Positions 23,814-33,407 of a stretch of 64,000 bases of DNA are shown here, piece after piece. The stretch is from DATLMR01 sp964615905 (GTDB taxonomy: Bacteria; Acidobacteriota; Blastocatellia; UBA7656): NCBI GenBank assembly GCA_964615905.1, contig CAZTUB010000003.1:62001-126000 (forward strand), given 5' to 3'. Below the pieces are notes generated by a model that did no database searches, had not been told where the DNA came from, and saw only the letters and a list, made by a program, of their open reading frames with translations. Every line of letters starts with the position of its first letter. Position 1 is the first letter of the stretch. A program made the position numbers and the translations under genes.

Positions 23814-24973
23814 AGAACATCGCCGCAACGCTCTCAATTTTAGTCCTGGGCCTGTTCGCCTTTGCGGTGATAGGGGCAAGCGGGCAGGTCGGCTCGCGGC
23901 AACGGCCGCAGCAGCCTGACACTGAAGCTGTAGACAAGGAAGGGTGGAGCGAGGCGCGGCCCGGCTACGAGTTCTCTTTCCCGCGCGACCACGCGGCGCA
24001 CGCGCCCTTTCGCATCGAGTGGTGGTATTACACGGGCAACCTTGAAACTGCTGAGGGCCGCCGGTTCGGGTTTCAACTCACTTTTTTCCGCACGGGCGTG
24101 ACGGTCGCGCCCGCGAACCCGTCGCGATGGGCCGTGCGCGATCTGTACATGGCGCACTTCGCCGTGTCGGACATCGAGCGCCAATCCTTTCATTCGTTTG
24201 AGCGGCTCAATCGCGCGGGCGTAGGCTGGGCCGGGGCCGAGACGACCGCCTACAGGGTATGGAACGAAGACTGGGAAGCTCGCCTTGACGGCTCGGACCA
24301 CCTGCTCAGCGCGACCGACGGCGATTTCAAGCTCGACTTGAGACTCGCGCCGCTCAAACCCGAAATCACTCACGGGCTCACGGGCGTGAGCCAGAAGGGC
24401 GCTACTGTCGGCAACGCGTCGCATTATTATTCGATCACGCGATTTCAAACATCAGGCAGGCTTGTCGTCAGGGGCCAGCCGTTTGATGTGCGCGGGCTTA
24501 GCTGGATGGATCACGAGTTCGGCACGAGCTTCCTCGAGCAGGGCCAGACGGGCTGGGACTGGTTCTCTGTCCAGCTTGACGACGGGCGCGAGCTGATGCT
24601 CTTTCAGTTACGCCGCCAAGACGGCTCGATTGACCCAAGCTCAAGCGGAACGCTTATCGACAAAGAGAACCGCGCGTTTCATATACGGCCGGGCGAGTTC
24701 ACGCTCACGCCTTCAGAGACCTGGCGCTCTGAGACGAGCGGCGCAGCTTACCCTGTCGCGTGGACGATTGATCTGCCGAGATTCGCCTTGCGGTTGAGCG
24801 TGCGCGCGGCCTTCCCGAATCAGGAGCTTCACACGCCGGAAAGCACGGGGGTAACCTACTGGGAAGGGAGCATAATTGTGGACGGCACGGCAGAGGGCAG
24901 CCGCGTCGGCGGGCGCGGTTATCTTGAGATGACAGGCTATTCGGGTCAGAATATGGGCGCGCTCTTTCGCTAG
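23810..24973 (+). CDS. AttH/CrtC-like lipocalin-domain secreted protein
   Basis: 387 residues from ATG 23810, which overlaps the permease stop by 4 nt and follows GAGGGAAG. Signal peptide to about residue 28. The mature part begins DHAAHAPFRIEWWYYTGNL, the signature of the AttH / carotenoid 1,2-hydratase (CrtC-N) family, with the later WMDHEFG motif and ELMLFQLRR. The family has a double-lipocalin fold that can bind hydrophobic ligands. Together with the ABC pair it likely delivers or receives a lipid. A true hydratase role is not supported, as no carotenoid genes are here. Confidence 0.85.
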   Translation: MKNIAATLSILVLGLFAFAVIGASGQVGSRQRPQQPDTEAVDKEGWSEARPGYEFSFPRDHAAHAPFRIEWWYYTGNLETAEGRRFGFQLTFFRTGVTVAPANPSRWAVRDLYMAHFAVSDIERQSFHSFERLNRAGVGWAGAETTAYRVWNEDWEARLDGSDHLLSATDGDFKLDLRLAPLKPEITHGLTGVSQKGATVGNASHYYSITRFQTSGRLVVRGQPFDVRGLSWMDHEFGTSFLEQGQTGWDWFSVQLDDGRELMLFQLRRQDGSIDPSSSGTLIDKENRAFHIRPGEFTLTPSETWRSETSGAAYPVAWTIDLPRFALRLSVRAAFPNQELHTPESTGVTYWEGSIIVDGTAEGSRVGGRGYLEMTGYSGQNMGALFR

Positions 24974-25044
24974 CCCCGGCTCAAGATAGTAGTAACCGCA
25001 CCGGCGCGTCGGGAGTATTATTACATTTGGAAAGAAACCTGAAG

Positions 25045-25140
25045 CGTAAACCGTGAACCGTAAACCGTGACAAGTCGAGAGAAGAGGGGCACGCCGCGCA
25101 TCTCTCCCATCTTGTCACGGTTTACGGTTCACGGTTTACG
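25045..25140. repeat. Heptamer inverted-repeat element, copy 5 (CGTRAAC type)
   Basis: Left arm 25045-25074 is CGTAAAC, CGTGAAC, CGTAAAC, CGTGACAAG; right arm 25111-25140 is its exact reverse complement. A perfect 30-bp stem with a 36-nt loop. Units are again 7 nt, and the inner end CGTGACAAG matches the GTGACAA type, which links the two variants. It ends 14 nt before the M28 peptidase start, so its RNA would place a hairpin beside the ribosome binding site. Confidence 0.9.
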
Positions 25141-25154
25141 CCCCTGGAGGGTAA

Positions 25155-26777
25155 ATGTTAAAACGCTCAATCATTGTCCTGTTATTGGTCTCCTGCCTGG
25201 CGTTACAGAGCCCGACGGCAATAGCGCAGGTCCCGCAGGAGAAGGTAGACCTCGACACCATTGCCAGAATAAAAGAAGAGGGTCTGAAACGCTCCCAGGT
25301 CATGGATATACTCAGCCATATCACTGACGTATACGGGCCGCGCCTTACAGCCTCGCCGAATTTCAAGGCCGCCGCCGAGTGGGCTAAACAGAAGCTCAGT
25401 TCGTTCGGGTTGCAGAATGCGCAACTCGAATCGTGGGGGCCGTTTGGTCGCGGCTGGTCGCTTGAAGGGTTCACGGCCAACATGATCCGGCCGAACTTCA
25501 CGCCGTTGATCGCTTACCCGAAAGCGTGGTCGCCGGGCACAAAAGGGGTTGTGCGCGGCACGGCCGTATATTTTGACGCGAAAGACGAGACGGACCTCGA
25601 AAGATTCCGTGGCAAGCTCAAAGGCGCAATCGTTCTGCTTTCGCCGCCCGCGGAAGCCAAGGCCCACTTCGAGCCTAAGGCGCGGCGGCTCAGCGACGAG
25701 CAACTGCTCTCGATGGCGAACGCGGAGCCTTCGAGCGCGTCGAGGTCGCGCCCTGAGCCGACGGAGGAGCAGAAAAAAGCGCAGGCGCTCCAGCTCAAAA
25801 AGTGGGAGATGGCTACGGCTGAAGGCGCGGGCGTCGTCATAGAGCCTTCGGGGCGCGGCGGCGACGGCGGGGTTGTCTTCGTTCAAGGGGCGACCGTCCC
25901 TCAGCCCGCCGACAGGCCTTACGGTCAGCGCATAGGGGCGTATTCAAAGGACGCCCCGGTGATTCCGCCGCAGATCGTTATGAGCGTCGAGCATTACAAC
26001 CGGATCATTCGCGCGCTTTCAAAAGGCGCGGCCGTTGAGCTTGAGATAAACATCAACAGCCGGTTCCACGATCAAGACCTGATGGGCTACAACATCATCG
26101 CAGAGATTCCGGGCACAGACCTCAAAGACGAGATCGTGATGATCGGCGCGCACTTCGATTCGTGGCACGGCGCGACCGGGGCGACAGACAACGCCGCCGG
26201 TTCGGCCGTGGCGATGGAAGCGGTCAGAATAATTCAGGCGCTTGGCATCAAGCCGCGCCGCACGATTCGCATAGCTTTGTGGGGCGGCGAAGAGCAAGGG
26301 CTGCTCGGCGCGCGGGCTCATGTCACGAAACATTTTGGAAGAAGGGTAGAAGCAAGCAGCGATGCCGCGCCGCAGTTCGAATTGAAGCCCGAACACGAAA
26401 AGTTCTCCGCTTACTACAACCTCGATAACGGGACGGGGAAGATTCGAGGCATCTACCTTCAAGGCAATGAAGCGCTGCGCCCGATCTTCCGAGCGTGGCT
26501 CGCGCCGTTGAAAGAGATGGGCGCTTCGACGATAACCGTCAGCAATACGAGCGGCACGGACCACCAGGCGTTCGACGCGGTCGGTTTGCCGGGGTTCCAG
26601 TTCATTCAAGACCCCGTGGAGTACGGAACGCGCACGCACCACACGAACATGGACACATACGAGCGCATACAGGAGGAAGACGTAAAGCAGGCGGCTATCG
26701 TCATGGCCACGTTCGTATATAACACGGCCATGCGCGACAAACGGCTGCCGCGCAAACCGCTCCCCGGCCAACCGTAA
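25155..26777 (+). CDS. Secreted M28 family zinc peptidase
   Basis: 540 residues. Signal peptide (LLLVSCLALQSPTAIAQ). PA-like insert around 135-285, then the M28 catalytic domain: GAHFDSWHGATGATDNAAGSA carries zinc ligands H and D, WGGEEQGLLG the catalytic glutamate and next ligand, later YNLDNGTGKIRG and SGTDHQAFDAVGLPGFQF, and a final H in RTHHTNMDTY. All ligand positions look intact, so an active aminopeptidase or carboxypeptidase is likely, in the periplasm or outside. CTGGAGG precedes ATG 25155, directly behind heptamer element 5. Confidence 0.9.
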   Translation: MLKRSIIVLLLVSCLALQSPTAIAQVPQEKVDLDTIARIKEEGLKRSQVMDILSHITDVYGPRLTASPNFKAAAEWAKQKLSSFGLQNAQLESWGPFGRGWSLEGFTANMIRPNFTPLIAYPKAWSPGTKGVVRGTAVYFDAKDETDLERFRGKLKGAIVLLSPPAEAKAHFEPKARRLSDEQLLSMANAEPSSASRSRPEPTEEQKKAQALQLKKWEMATAEGAGVVIEPSGRGGDGGVVFVQGATVPQPADRPYGQRIGAYSKDAPVIPPQIVMSVEHYNRIIRALSKGAAVELEININSRFHDQDLMGYNIIAEIPGTDLKDEIVMIGAHFDSWHGATGATDNAAGSAVAMEAVRIIQALGIKPRRTIRIALWGGEEQGLLGARAHVTKHFGRRVEASSDAAPQFELKPEHEKFSAYYNLDNGTGKIRGIYLQGNEALRPIFRAWLAPLKEMGASTITVSNTSGTDHQAFDAVGLPGFQFIQDPVEYGTRTHHTNMDTYERIQEEDVKQAAIVMATFVYNTAMRDKRLPRKPLPGQP

Positions 26778-26788
26778 AAAGAGCGATG

Positions 26789-26831
26789 AGGACTGAGCGG
26801 CGGGCCTGTCCCCGTCCCCGCTCAGTCCTCG
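26789..26831. terminator. Bidirectional terminator between M28 and M16 genes
   Basis: GAGGACTGAGCGG (26789-26801) and CCGCTCAGTCCTC (26819-26831) form a 13-bp stem, extendable by G-U pairing, with a 17-nt loop. On the minus strand a run of five T follows within a few bases. It sits between convergent genes. Confidence 0.75.
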
Positions 26832-26844
26832 TCGCCAGTTCTGA

Positions 26845-29796
26845 TTATTGCCGTGAGCCGCGAACTGCGCCCACTGATGCGTTCGACGTTTTGAAGTAGA
26901 GCGAGGCCACGCGCTGAACATCTCCGGGTGTAAGCTTTGACAGGTCCTGTATAAACTCGTCAACCTTGCTCGCCTGTTGCTGGCTGAAGACCGTGCGCGC
27001 ATATTCGATAGCGCGGGCCTCGTGAGACTGCATAGAGGCTTGCCGCGACAATGCGGCAAACGCGCGCGCGCTTTCAATCTCATTGGCGTTCAACGGGGCG
27101 CGCGTCAATCGATCAAGCTCGGCGAGCGCAAGCTGACGCGCGCGCTGCTCCCTGTCCGCGTTTGCGAATATCTGCGCGTAAACCGCCCCCGATGTCAGCA
27201 GCGGCTCAGCGTCAAAACGGGCTTGATAAGCTACAGCCTGCCTGTCCCTCAACTCCGTGGCGAACCGCCCGCCCTCGCCGTTGAGCACCGCCTTTATCAA
27301 CTCTAAAACAACCGTGTCCGCGCTGCCCGCCTTCGGCCCCATAAATCCGAGCGACACGACAGACAGCGGCGAGCGGCGCGCATCGGCTCTTTCAGCCGCA
27401 GGTCGCGGGCCGGGGACCTTTGCCGAAAAACTCTTATCGACTTCCCTGCGCCGAAACCCTTCCGCAACCACGCTTGACACAAGCGCCGACCCGTCCGTAT
27501 CGCCTACGATGACGACAAGCGGGAGCTGCCGCTTGACCGTCTTTGCGTGCCACTCGCGCACCTGTTCGGCGGTCAGCTTTGCCACAGATTCTTCGCGACC
27601 GCGAGAGGGCAACGAGTAGGAATGAGTTGGGAAGAGCGCCTGGAACAGGAGGTCGTGCGAGCGCGACAGGCTTGAATCGCGATGCTTGCGGATCGTGCCC
27701 GCCTGTAAGACGCGCGCGCGCGCCACATCCTCATCCCTGAGCGCGGGCTCCTCGACCAGGTCACGCACGATCTTGAGCGCGCGGTCCGCGTTGCGCGAAA
27801 GCACGCTCAGCATCAACCCGAAAAAGTCGGGGTCGGATACGATCTCGATCTCAGCGCCTAGCTGGTCGAGGTCGCTCGCTACCTGCGAGGCGGTGCGCCG
27901 CGCAGTGCCGTACATCATGGCTTGCAGCATCAACTCTGTCAGCCCGCTTGTGGCTTCCTCCTCGGCAAGCCGCCCGACCTGCATCAACACGGCCACGGCG
28001 ACCGTGGGCTGAGTGTGATCTTCGCGCACGTACGCTCGTGGCCCGTTGAGGGTAGAGAAGTCTCTCACGGCGAGCGGCTCGACTGATTCCATTGCCGTCT
28101 GCTGGTCCGATGATTTTTCGGCCCCTTGCGCTATCACAGCCGGTGCGGCATTCGGGTCAATCGGCGCGCGAGAAGAGTTGACCGCCTGATTGAATCCCGG
28201 AGCCCATCCGGCGACCGCAGCCGAGAAGCGTTCAGAATCGAACGTGCGCGGCGCGGCCTGGGACGGCTCCAACTCGTGCACGCGCGTGTTCACAGGGGTG
28301 AGATATTTAGCGGCTACGCGCTGGACCTGTTCGGCGCTCACGGCGCGAATACGGTTTCGATAATCGAGCGCGGTGCGAAACCCGCCGCCGTAAGCTTCGG
28401 CTTGAGCAAGCCGCGAAGCCCGGCCCAGGTATGTCCCCATCTCGTCGACAGACTCTTTTTCAAGCACGCCGCGCGCGCGCGCCATATCGCCTTCGGCCGG
28501 CACTTCGCGGCGCAACCGGTCGACCTCCCTGAAGAACTCGGACTCGGCTTTATCGATCTGAGCGGGGTCCGTCCACATCTGCGTCGCCAGCAACCCCTTG
28601 TCTGCTGAGCCGATGTAATGAGATTCGACGCGGCTCAAGACCGCAGCGCCATCGAGCAGCGTCCCCCTGAGCCGCGCTCCGCGCCCCTTGCCGAGGATGG
28701 CCGCGATCAGATCGAACGCGGGCGCGTCTGTTGAGTCGGGCCCCGGAACCTCGAAACCTATGCTTATGACCGTCTGGCTTATGTCCGCGCGCTCGGCGCT
28801 GTAGCGCAGCCCCGGTTGTCTTGTCTCAGGTTCTTTTGTCTCAGGTTGTTTTGTCTCAAGCTGTTTTGCCTGCTCTGCCGGTGCGGCACCGGGCGGCGTC
28901 TCGGCAGGTTGAGAAGGTTCAGGCCGCGCGGGTCTGCCGCCTGTTCTGGCCGGGGAGGGCCGAGTTTTTGTTTGAATCTCTTTTTTTGCTTCGGGCTGGG
29001 GCGTCACGCCGAAATCGCCGTAGAGCTGTTGAATTGTGACCAGGGTATTAAACGTCGAGACATCGCCCGCGATTGCGAGCACAAGCTTGTCCGGCCTAAA
29101 GCTGTTTTTATAAAACCCTTCGATCTGTTCGCGCGTGGCCGCGCCGGATGCGGCTGCCGAGCCGTCCTGATTAAAGGCCAGATCGTACAGGCGGGCCATC
29201 GAGTAGCGCGCAGGCTCGTCCTCGTTCACCCAGAGGCTCGCGGCTGTATGCGCGGCCTCTGCCTGCGAGAGCATGTCCGCCTGAACTTTGAGCGCCTGCG
29301 CGATCTGCTTTGACGGAGCGACAAAGTAAAAAGAGGTGCTCCGAGCCGCAACGTCCGATCCGGCGATTGCGCCGAGCGATTGCAGCAGCGCGGCCGGCGA
29401 CTTATCGGGATTATTCGAGTTGGCGGGACCGCCCCCCGCGCCGTTAAGCATCGCGCTCGCAAGCAGCCAGGATGCGCCGCGAGCGGTCGCTGGCTCGTCA
29501 AGATGACCGGCCTTGAAAAAGGCGACTGCCGAGGCCAGGGGAAAAGCGTGCTGCTCTGAGATGACGACGGTCATCCCGTTTCGCAACTGGAACCGCGAGA
29601 CGTTGCCCGCCTGCTCCTGCTTGATTACGGCGACCGAAGCGGGCACTTTAACCGGCGGCGGCGGCGGAGCGACCGGCTCTCTGGACGGAACCCTCGGACG
29701 GCCTCTACCGCTCTGCGGTAAGACCACGCCAGTCAGAATAATCGTTACACAAACGATCAGGGAGACGAATCGGTATACGGATTTCAAATGATGCAC
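26845..29796 (-). CDS. Tandem M16 (insulinase-fold) protein lacking both zinc motifs
   Basis: 983 residues, GTG start 29796 behind AAGGAG. N-terminal membrane/signal segment (about 8-28). Two M16 units: the first from about residue 65, the second from about 570. In an active M16 the N-terminal part has HxxEH; here the matching segments read GASWLLASAMLNG and GLTELMLQAMMYG, so neither unit has zinc ligands. The C-terminal fold motifs remain (for example LVLAIAGDVSTFNT and LVVIVGDTDG). It may act as a chaperone-like or accessory subunit of an active M16 encoded elsewhere. A Pro/Glu/Thr linker (KQPETKEPETRQPG) is encoded by 15-nt tandem repeats. Confidence 0.85.
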   Translation of the reverse strand: MHHLKSVYRFVSLIVCVTIILTGVVLPQSGRGRPRVPSREPVAPPPPPVKVPASVAVIKQEQAGNVSRFQLRNGMTVVISEQHAFPLASAVAFFKAGHLDEPATARGASWLLASAMLNGAGGGPANSNNPDKSPAALLQSLGAIAGSDVAARSTSFYFVAPSKQIAQALKVQADMLSQAEAAHTAASLWVNEDEPARYSMARLYDLAFNQDGSAAASGAATREQIEGFYKNSFRPDKLVLAIAGDVSTFNTLVTIQQLYGDFGVTPQPEAKKEIQTKTRPSPARTGGRPARPEPSQPAETPPGAAPAEQAKQLETKQPETKEPETRQPGLRYSAERADISQTVISIGFEVPGPDSTDAPAFDLIAAILGKGRGARLRGTLLDGAAVLSRVESHYIGSADKGLLATQMWTDPAQIDKAESEFFREVDRLRREVPAEGDMARARGVLEKESVDEMGTYLGRASRLAQAEAYGGGFRTALDYRNRIRAVSAEQVQRVAAKYLTPVNTRVHELEPSQAAPRTFDSERFSAAVAGWAPGFNQAVNSSRAPIDPNAAPAVIAQGAEKSSDQQTAMESVEPLAVRDFSTLNGPRAYVREDHTQPTVAVAVLMQVGRLAEEEATSGLTELMLQAMMYGTARRTASQVASDLDQLGAEIEIVSDPDFFGLMLSVLSRNADRALKIVRDLVEEPALRDEDVARARVLQAGTIRKHRDSSLSRSHDLLFQALFPTHSYSLPSRGREESVAKLTAEQVREWHAKTVKRQLPLVVIVGDTDGSALVSSVVAEGFRRREVDKSFSAKVPGPRPAAERADARRSPLSVVSLGFMGPKAGSADTVVLELIKAVLNGEGGRFATELRDRQAVAYQARFDAEPLLTSGAVYAQIFANADREQRARQLALAELDRLTRAPLNANEIESARAFAALSRQASMQSHEARAIEYARTVFSQQQASKVDEFIQDLSKLTPGDVQRVASLYFKTSNASVGAVRGSRQ
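28815..28874. repeat. Four 15-nt tandem repeats inside the M16 gene
   Basis: Units at 28815, 28830, 28845 and 28860, of form GTTNTTTTGTCTCAG, with the last more diverged. In frame (5 codons), they encode ETKQP/ETKEP/ETRQP linker repeats and could expand or contract without frameshift. Confidence 0.7.
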
Positions 29797-29877
29797 AGCG
29801 TTGCTCCTTGCTGACCACTACCACGAAAATGATAGAGGCCAGCTTTACCTGGAGTCAACGCGGGCGCTCTCGCCGGC

Positions 29878-30258
29878 TTATAATTCCTTGCCCACCACCG
29901 TATGCTTCACCTGCCACTCGTATGTCGTAAAGAGCAGATCGACGGTGCGTGTATACCCGACGACGATCTGGACCCTCTTATCGCGCGAGCTTAGGGTGAT
30001 GCTGTCTTCGGGCAGCTCGTTATCGAGCCGAATCTTTCTAATCTCTTTTGTTATGTGGTCTTCTTTCGACCCCCGGACCGTCGCCTTGTTGGCAAGCTCG
30101 TTGACGTCGTATATGACACGTTTCTGCTCGGCGTAAACCGGCACTAGCTTGACAGCAAGAAAGACGACTACGCCGGCTACTACGAGCAGCAATAAGGTTG
30201 GAAGGCCTATCGCCCCGCGTTCCCCTGCGCGTGAACGCTCAATAACAATTGTTTTCAT
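29878..30258 (-). CDS. Small single-helix membrane protein, DUF4845-like
   Basis: 126 residues, GGAG before ATG 30258. One hydrophobic helix near the N-terminus (GLPTLLLLVVAGVVVFLAVKLVPVY), preceded by basic residues, then an extracytoplasmic domain of about 90 residues with no cysteines. The RGAIGLP...KLVPVY pattern resembles DUF4845 or pilin-like anchors. Function unknown. Stand-alone gene between the M16 and aroB genes. Confidence 0.6.
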   Translation of the reverse strand: MKTIVIERSRAGERGAIGLPTLLLLVVAGVVVFLAVKLVPVYAEQKRVIYDVNELANKATVRGSKEDHITKEIRKIRLDNELPEDSITLSSRDKRVQIVVGYTRTVDLLFTTYEWQVKHTVVGKEL

Positions 30259-30343
30259 GACAGTTACTCCGCAACTTTCTTGATATTGATACTGCTCTGC
30301 GTGTGAGGGCGACGCGAGCGACCGCCGGGGCGAGGCGGCTTAT

Positions 30344-31435
30344 CTACGCCAGAGCGTCTTTGAGGGCTGAGCGAACCAGACGAGGGGGCAGGTCCGATTT
30401 GATCACGACGCGGCCTATCTCGACCGGCAGCACAAAAGCGACCCGACCGGCCTCGGCCTTCTTGTCGTGAGTCATCGCGGACATTATACCATCGAGCGCA
30501 AGATTATTTGCTGCGGGGAGCCTTCCGACCCCGGAAATGGCGTGATCTATACTCTTGCGGGCGTCTGGGGCTAGGAGTCCCGCGCGCTCGGCTATCAAAG
30601 AGGCGGCCCGCATTCCGTGGCCGACCGCTTCGCCATGAAGGAAGCGGCGGTAACGGGTGACGGCTTCGAGCGCGTGGCCGACGGTGTGCCCGAAGTTCAG
30701 TATTCTGCGCAGCCCGCCTTCGCGCTCGTCGCGCGCCACCACGTCGGCTTTTATCGCGCACGACCGCGCTATCGTATGAGCAAGCTCACCTCCGTCGAGA
30801 CTTTTTATGCGGTCAAGGTTGGCGGAGATTCTTTTCAAAAGCCGCGCATCGCGAATGACGCCGTACTTGATCGCTTCGTAAAGCCCCGCACCAAGCTCGC
30901 GCGCGGGAAGCGAGCGGAGAGTCTCAGGGTCGATGACGACGAGCGACGGCTGATGAAATGCGCCTATGAGGTTTTTGCCCAGAGGGTGATTGACGCCCGT
31001 CTTTCCGCCGACCGAGCTGTCGATCTGCGCAAGCAGCGTCGTAGGCACCTGGACGAAACGTATTCCGCGCAGGTAAGTCGCGGCGACAAACCCCGCCAGG
31101 TCGCCTGTGACTCCGCCGCCGAGCGCGACGATCAGGTCTGACCGCTCTACTCGCCGCTCGATCAAAAAAGTGTAAAGCGATTCGGCCGTGCGTAAAGACT
31201 TAAACCGCTCGCCGTCTCCGATAAGAAAAGTTTCAGCGCGAAACCCCGCTCGCTTCAGCGAGCGTAAAACGCGGCTCCCGTAAAGCGCGCCCACGCGCGG
31301 CGTTGTGACTACAATAGCGCGGCGAGCCCTGTCGCCAAGCCGCTCGCGTATCGACGCGCCCGCGCCGTCGACCAGACCCGGCTCTATCTCGATTCGATAA
31401 CTGCGGTTGTCGAGCTTTACCAGGATCGTTTTCAT
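30344..31435 (-). CDS. aroB: 3-dehydroquinate synthase
   Basis: 363 residues from ATG 31435; the frame continues upstream inside the M3 peptidase gene, but MKTILVKLDNRSY is the natural start and overlaps the peptidase TGA (ATGA). Motifs: LIVALGGGVTGDLAGFVAATYLRGI, QVPTTLLAQIDSSVGGKTGVNHPLGKN split here into family blocks, and ILNFGHTVGHALE with the metal-binding histidines. It makes 3-dehydroquinate from DAHP, step 2 of the shikimate pathway, with NAD+ and a divalent metal. Coupling to a peptidase gene is unusual and probably incidental. Confidence 0.95.
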   Translation of the reverse strand: MKTILVKLDNRSYRIEIEPGLVDGAGASIRERLGDRARRAIVVTTPRVGALYGSRVLRSLKRAGFRAETFLIGDGERFKSLRTAESLYTFLIERRVERSDLIVALGGGVTGDLAGFVAATYLRGIRFVQVPTTLLAQIDSSVGGKTGVNHPLGKNLIGAFHQPSLVVIDPETLRSLPARELGAGLYEAIKYGVIRDARLLKRISANLDRIKSLDGGELAHTIARSCAIKADVVARDEREGGLRRILNFGHTVGHALEAVTRYRRFLHGEAVGHGMRAASLIAERAGLLAPDARKSIDHAISGVGRLPAANNLALDGIMSAMTHDKKAEAGRVAFVLPVEIGRVVIKSDLPPRLVRSALKDALA

Positions 31436-32919
31436 CTGAGCACTGTGGTGAACTCCTCGATAAGCGGATCGAATGTGATTGGACCGAGCCCGAGCTGCGT
31501 TGCCATCTCGTCTGCGGTGTAGCGGTCGCCCGTCTCCCAGATCTCTCTCAGATGGCTGCCTGCGCGGCGCGAAGTCCACCACATGGCTCCGAACTTTACC
31601 TTCAAGTGCTCGCGCAGCACGACTTCAAAAGCCCAGGCGCGCAAGTAGCTGGCCGAGTAGAACGCGTCGTCCATATCGAACAGGAAGTCTGTACGGGCCG
31701 TCTTGAACATCGTGGCCGATGACTGAAGCTCTGAGTAGAGCCGTGGTGCCTGCGCAATATTGCCTGTGGTGTGAAGCTCGCGCTCGTATATGAGCTTTGC
31801 CGCATACCGGCGAATGGTCACGAGCCTTGAGACGACAGACGAGCGGACGTAATCCTGGCTGTCATTGAATCTGAGCATGCTGCCGAGCCACGCGGGCTCG
31901 CTCGTCAGATGGTCGAAGAGAAAAGCGAACGTCTCTGTGAGCGCATAATCGCCTGTGTATTTGAATTCAGGCTGCAAGGCCGGGTTGACGCCGCCGTAAT
32001 GCTGCGCGTGGCCGCCTTCGTGGAAAAGCGCCTGGTAATCGGACTGCCCGCCGGAAGGCTTTACGACAAGCCGCACGTCATCCGGGGCGGTGATCGCTAC
32101 GCAAAAGGCCCTGGAGTTTTTGCGCGGGCGCGGCTCGCTGTCGATGGTTATATTCGGCTGCGCTTCTACGTCGATGCCGAGCCCGGCCATCGTATCGGCG
32201 TATACGCGCAGAAGGTCTGAGGCGGGGAAATAATTGTCATACCTGGCGAGATGGAGAAAGCGGTGCGCGTCTGACCGCTCTGCCTCTTCGACAGAGACGC
32301 CGAGGTCTCTGGTCAGGGCCGCGTTGAGGGTTGAGGTATAGACAGACTCTGTTCGCGCAAGCAGCGTCTCAAGCTGGCTGGCGAGCGCGCCGTAGTTTAA
32401 CCCGCGCACCTCTTCGTAAAGGGCCGTGTACCCGGCATAGCCGAGCGACCGCGCCGCCTCGTGGAGTTTTTCCAGGCGCTCTATGCGCAGGTCGTTTGAC
32501 TGGTCGATCACGCCGGCGCGCCTCTTATAGAGCGCGCGGCGAAGCTCCCTGTCCGGCTCAAGCTGAACCGCTACAATCGAGTCTTGAAAGCTCAGCCGCC
32601 GGCCCTGCCATTCGACCGTGGCCGCCGCTTCATACCTGCCGATCTCTTCGGTCAGCTCTGTGACAGAATTTTCGAGAAAGTGGTCTACGGCGAAGCTGAG
32701 CAGGCGGTTTGCGGCCGCGCGCTGCGTGTCGAAATGATCGACTGAACCGGCAAGCTCGCGTTTGAGCCTGGCTATCGAGTCTTTCGTAAAGAGGTCGGAA
32801 TAGCGATCATAGATTCTGGCTATCTCAAGCTCGGATTTTTGACCCGAAAGGAACAGGTAATACTCCCGCATCGCGGCCGTGTTGAAATCGACGTAGTCGC
32901 GTCTGTACTCTTCAAGCAT
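31432..32919 (-). CDS. M3 family oligopeptidase
   Basis: 495 residues with no signal peptide, so cytoplasmic. HEGGH at 300-304 binds zinc, with the third ligand at E329 in YALTETFAF. The long helical N-terminus and DAFYSASYLRAWAFEVVLREHL toward the end fit M3/oligoendopeptidase-F-like enzymes that degrade short peptides. It is shorter than PepF (about 600). First gene of a two-gene unit with aroB. Confidence 0.85.
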   Translation of the reverse strand: MLEEYRRDYVDFNTAAMREYYLFLSGQKSELEIARIYDRYSDLFTKDSIARLKRELAGSVDHFDTQRAAANRLLSFAVDHFLENSVTELTEEIGRYEAAATVEWQGRRLSFQDSIVAVQLEPDRELRRALYKRRAGVIDQSNDLRIERLEKLHEAARSLGYAGYTALYEEVRGLNYGALASQLETLLARTESVYTSTLNAALTRDLGVSVEEAERSDAHRFLHLARYDNYFPASDLLRVYADTMAGLGIDVEAQPNITIDSEPRPRKNSRAFCVAITAPDDVRLVVKPSGGQSDYQALFHEGGHAQHYGGVNPALQPEFKYTGDYALTETFAFLFDHLTSEPAWLGSMLRFNDSQDYVRSSVVSRLVTIRRYAAKLIYERELHTTGNIAQAPRLYSELQSSATMFKTARTDFLFDMDDAFYSASYLRAWAFEVVLREHLKVKFGAMWWTSRRAGSHLREIWETGDRYTADEMATQLGLGPITFDPLIEEFTTVLR

Positions 32920-33027
32920 TTAACCCTCGCGCGTCCGGCAAGCTTGAAAATATAGAGGCGCGCGTTGAAGTGTCAAGCTTATAGGCTCGTGGGCGATTAT
33001 CGAGCGGGCAGGCAAAGACAGGCTAAA

Positions 33028-33068
33028 CAAAAAAATAGGCGATGCAGCGTGGGATGACTGCATCGCCT
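33028..33068 (-). terminator. Intrinsic terminator, minus strand
   Basis: AGGCGATGCAG (33037-33047) and CTGCATCGCCT (33058-33068) form a perfect 11-bp stem with a 10-nt loop. On the minus strand it is followed by a run of seven T (33029-33035). It would end transcripts coming from the sigma factor and recombinase-remnant side. Confidence 0.85.
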
Positions 33069-33407
33069 TGTTTCCGGTTACTGTCCTCACCACAATAACC
33101 GAGAATCGAGAACAGGAAGTGATGTTGCCATCACCCGTATCTCTTGCCCCACACAGGCTTGAGCAATCGCGGTGCCAGACCGTTACACTTCCTCATCCCG
33201 GTTATAATGTTCAGCATTTCGGCAAACTTAGTGATTTCACACCGTTTTTTCACATCTCAAAAGACGGGCCGCGCGTGTAAAAAATACATATTTTGGTGGA
33301 AATATTTACCCCTCGAATCCACAGCGGCCGCCTCCGGCCGCCCCAAGTTCACGGTCAAACTGACTTGCCCTTGGCCTACCGCATCGGTTCGCTTTCCTGG
33401 GCCACAC

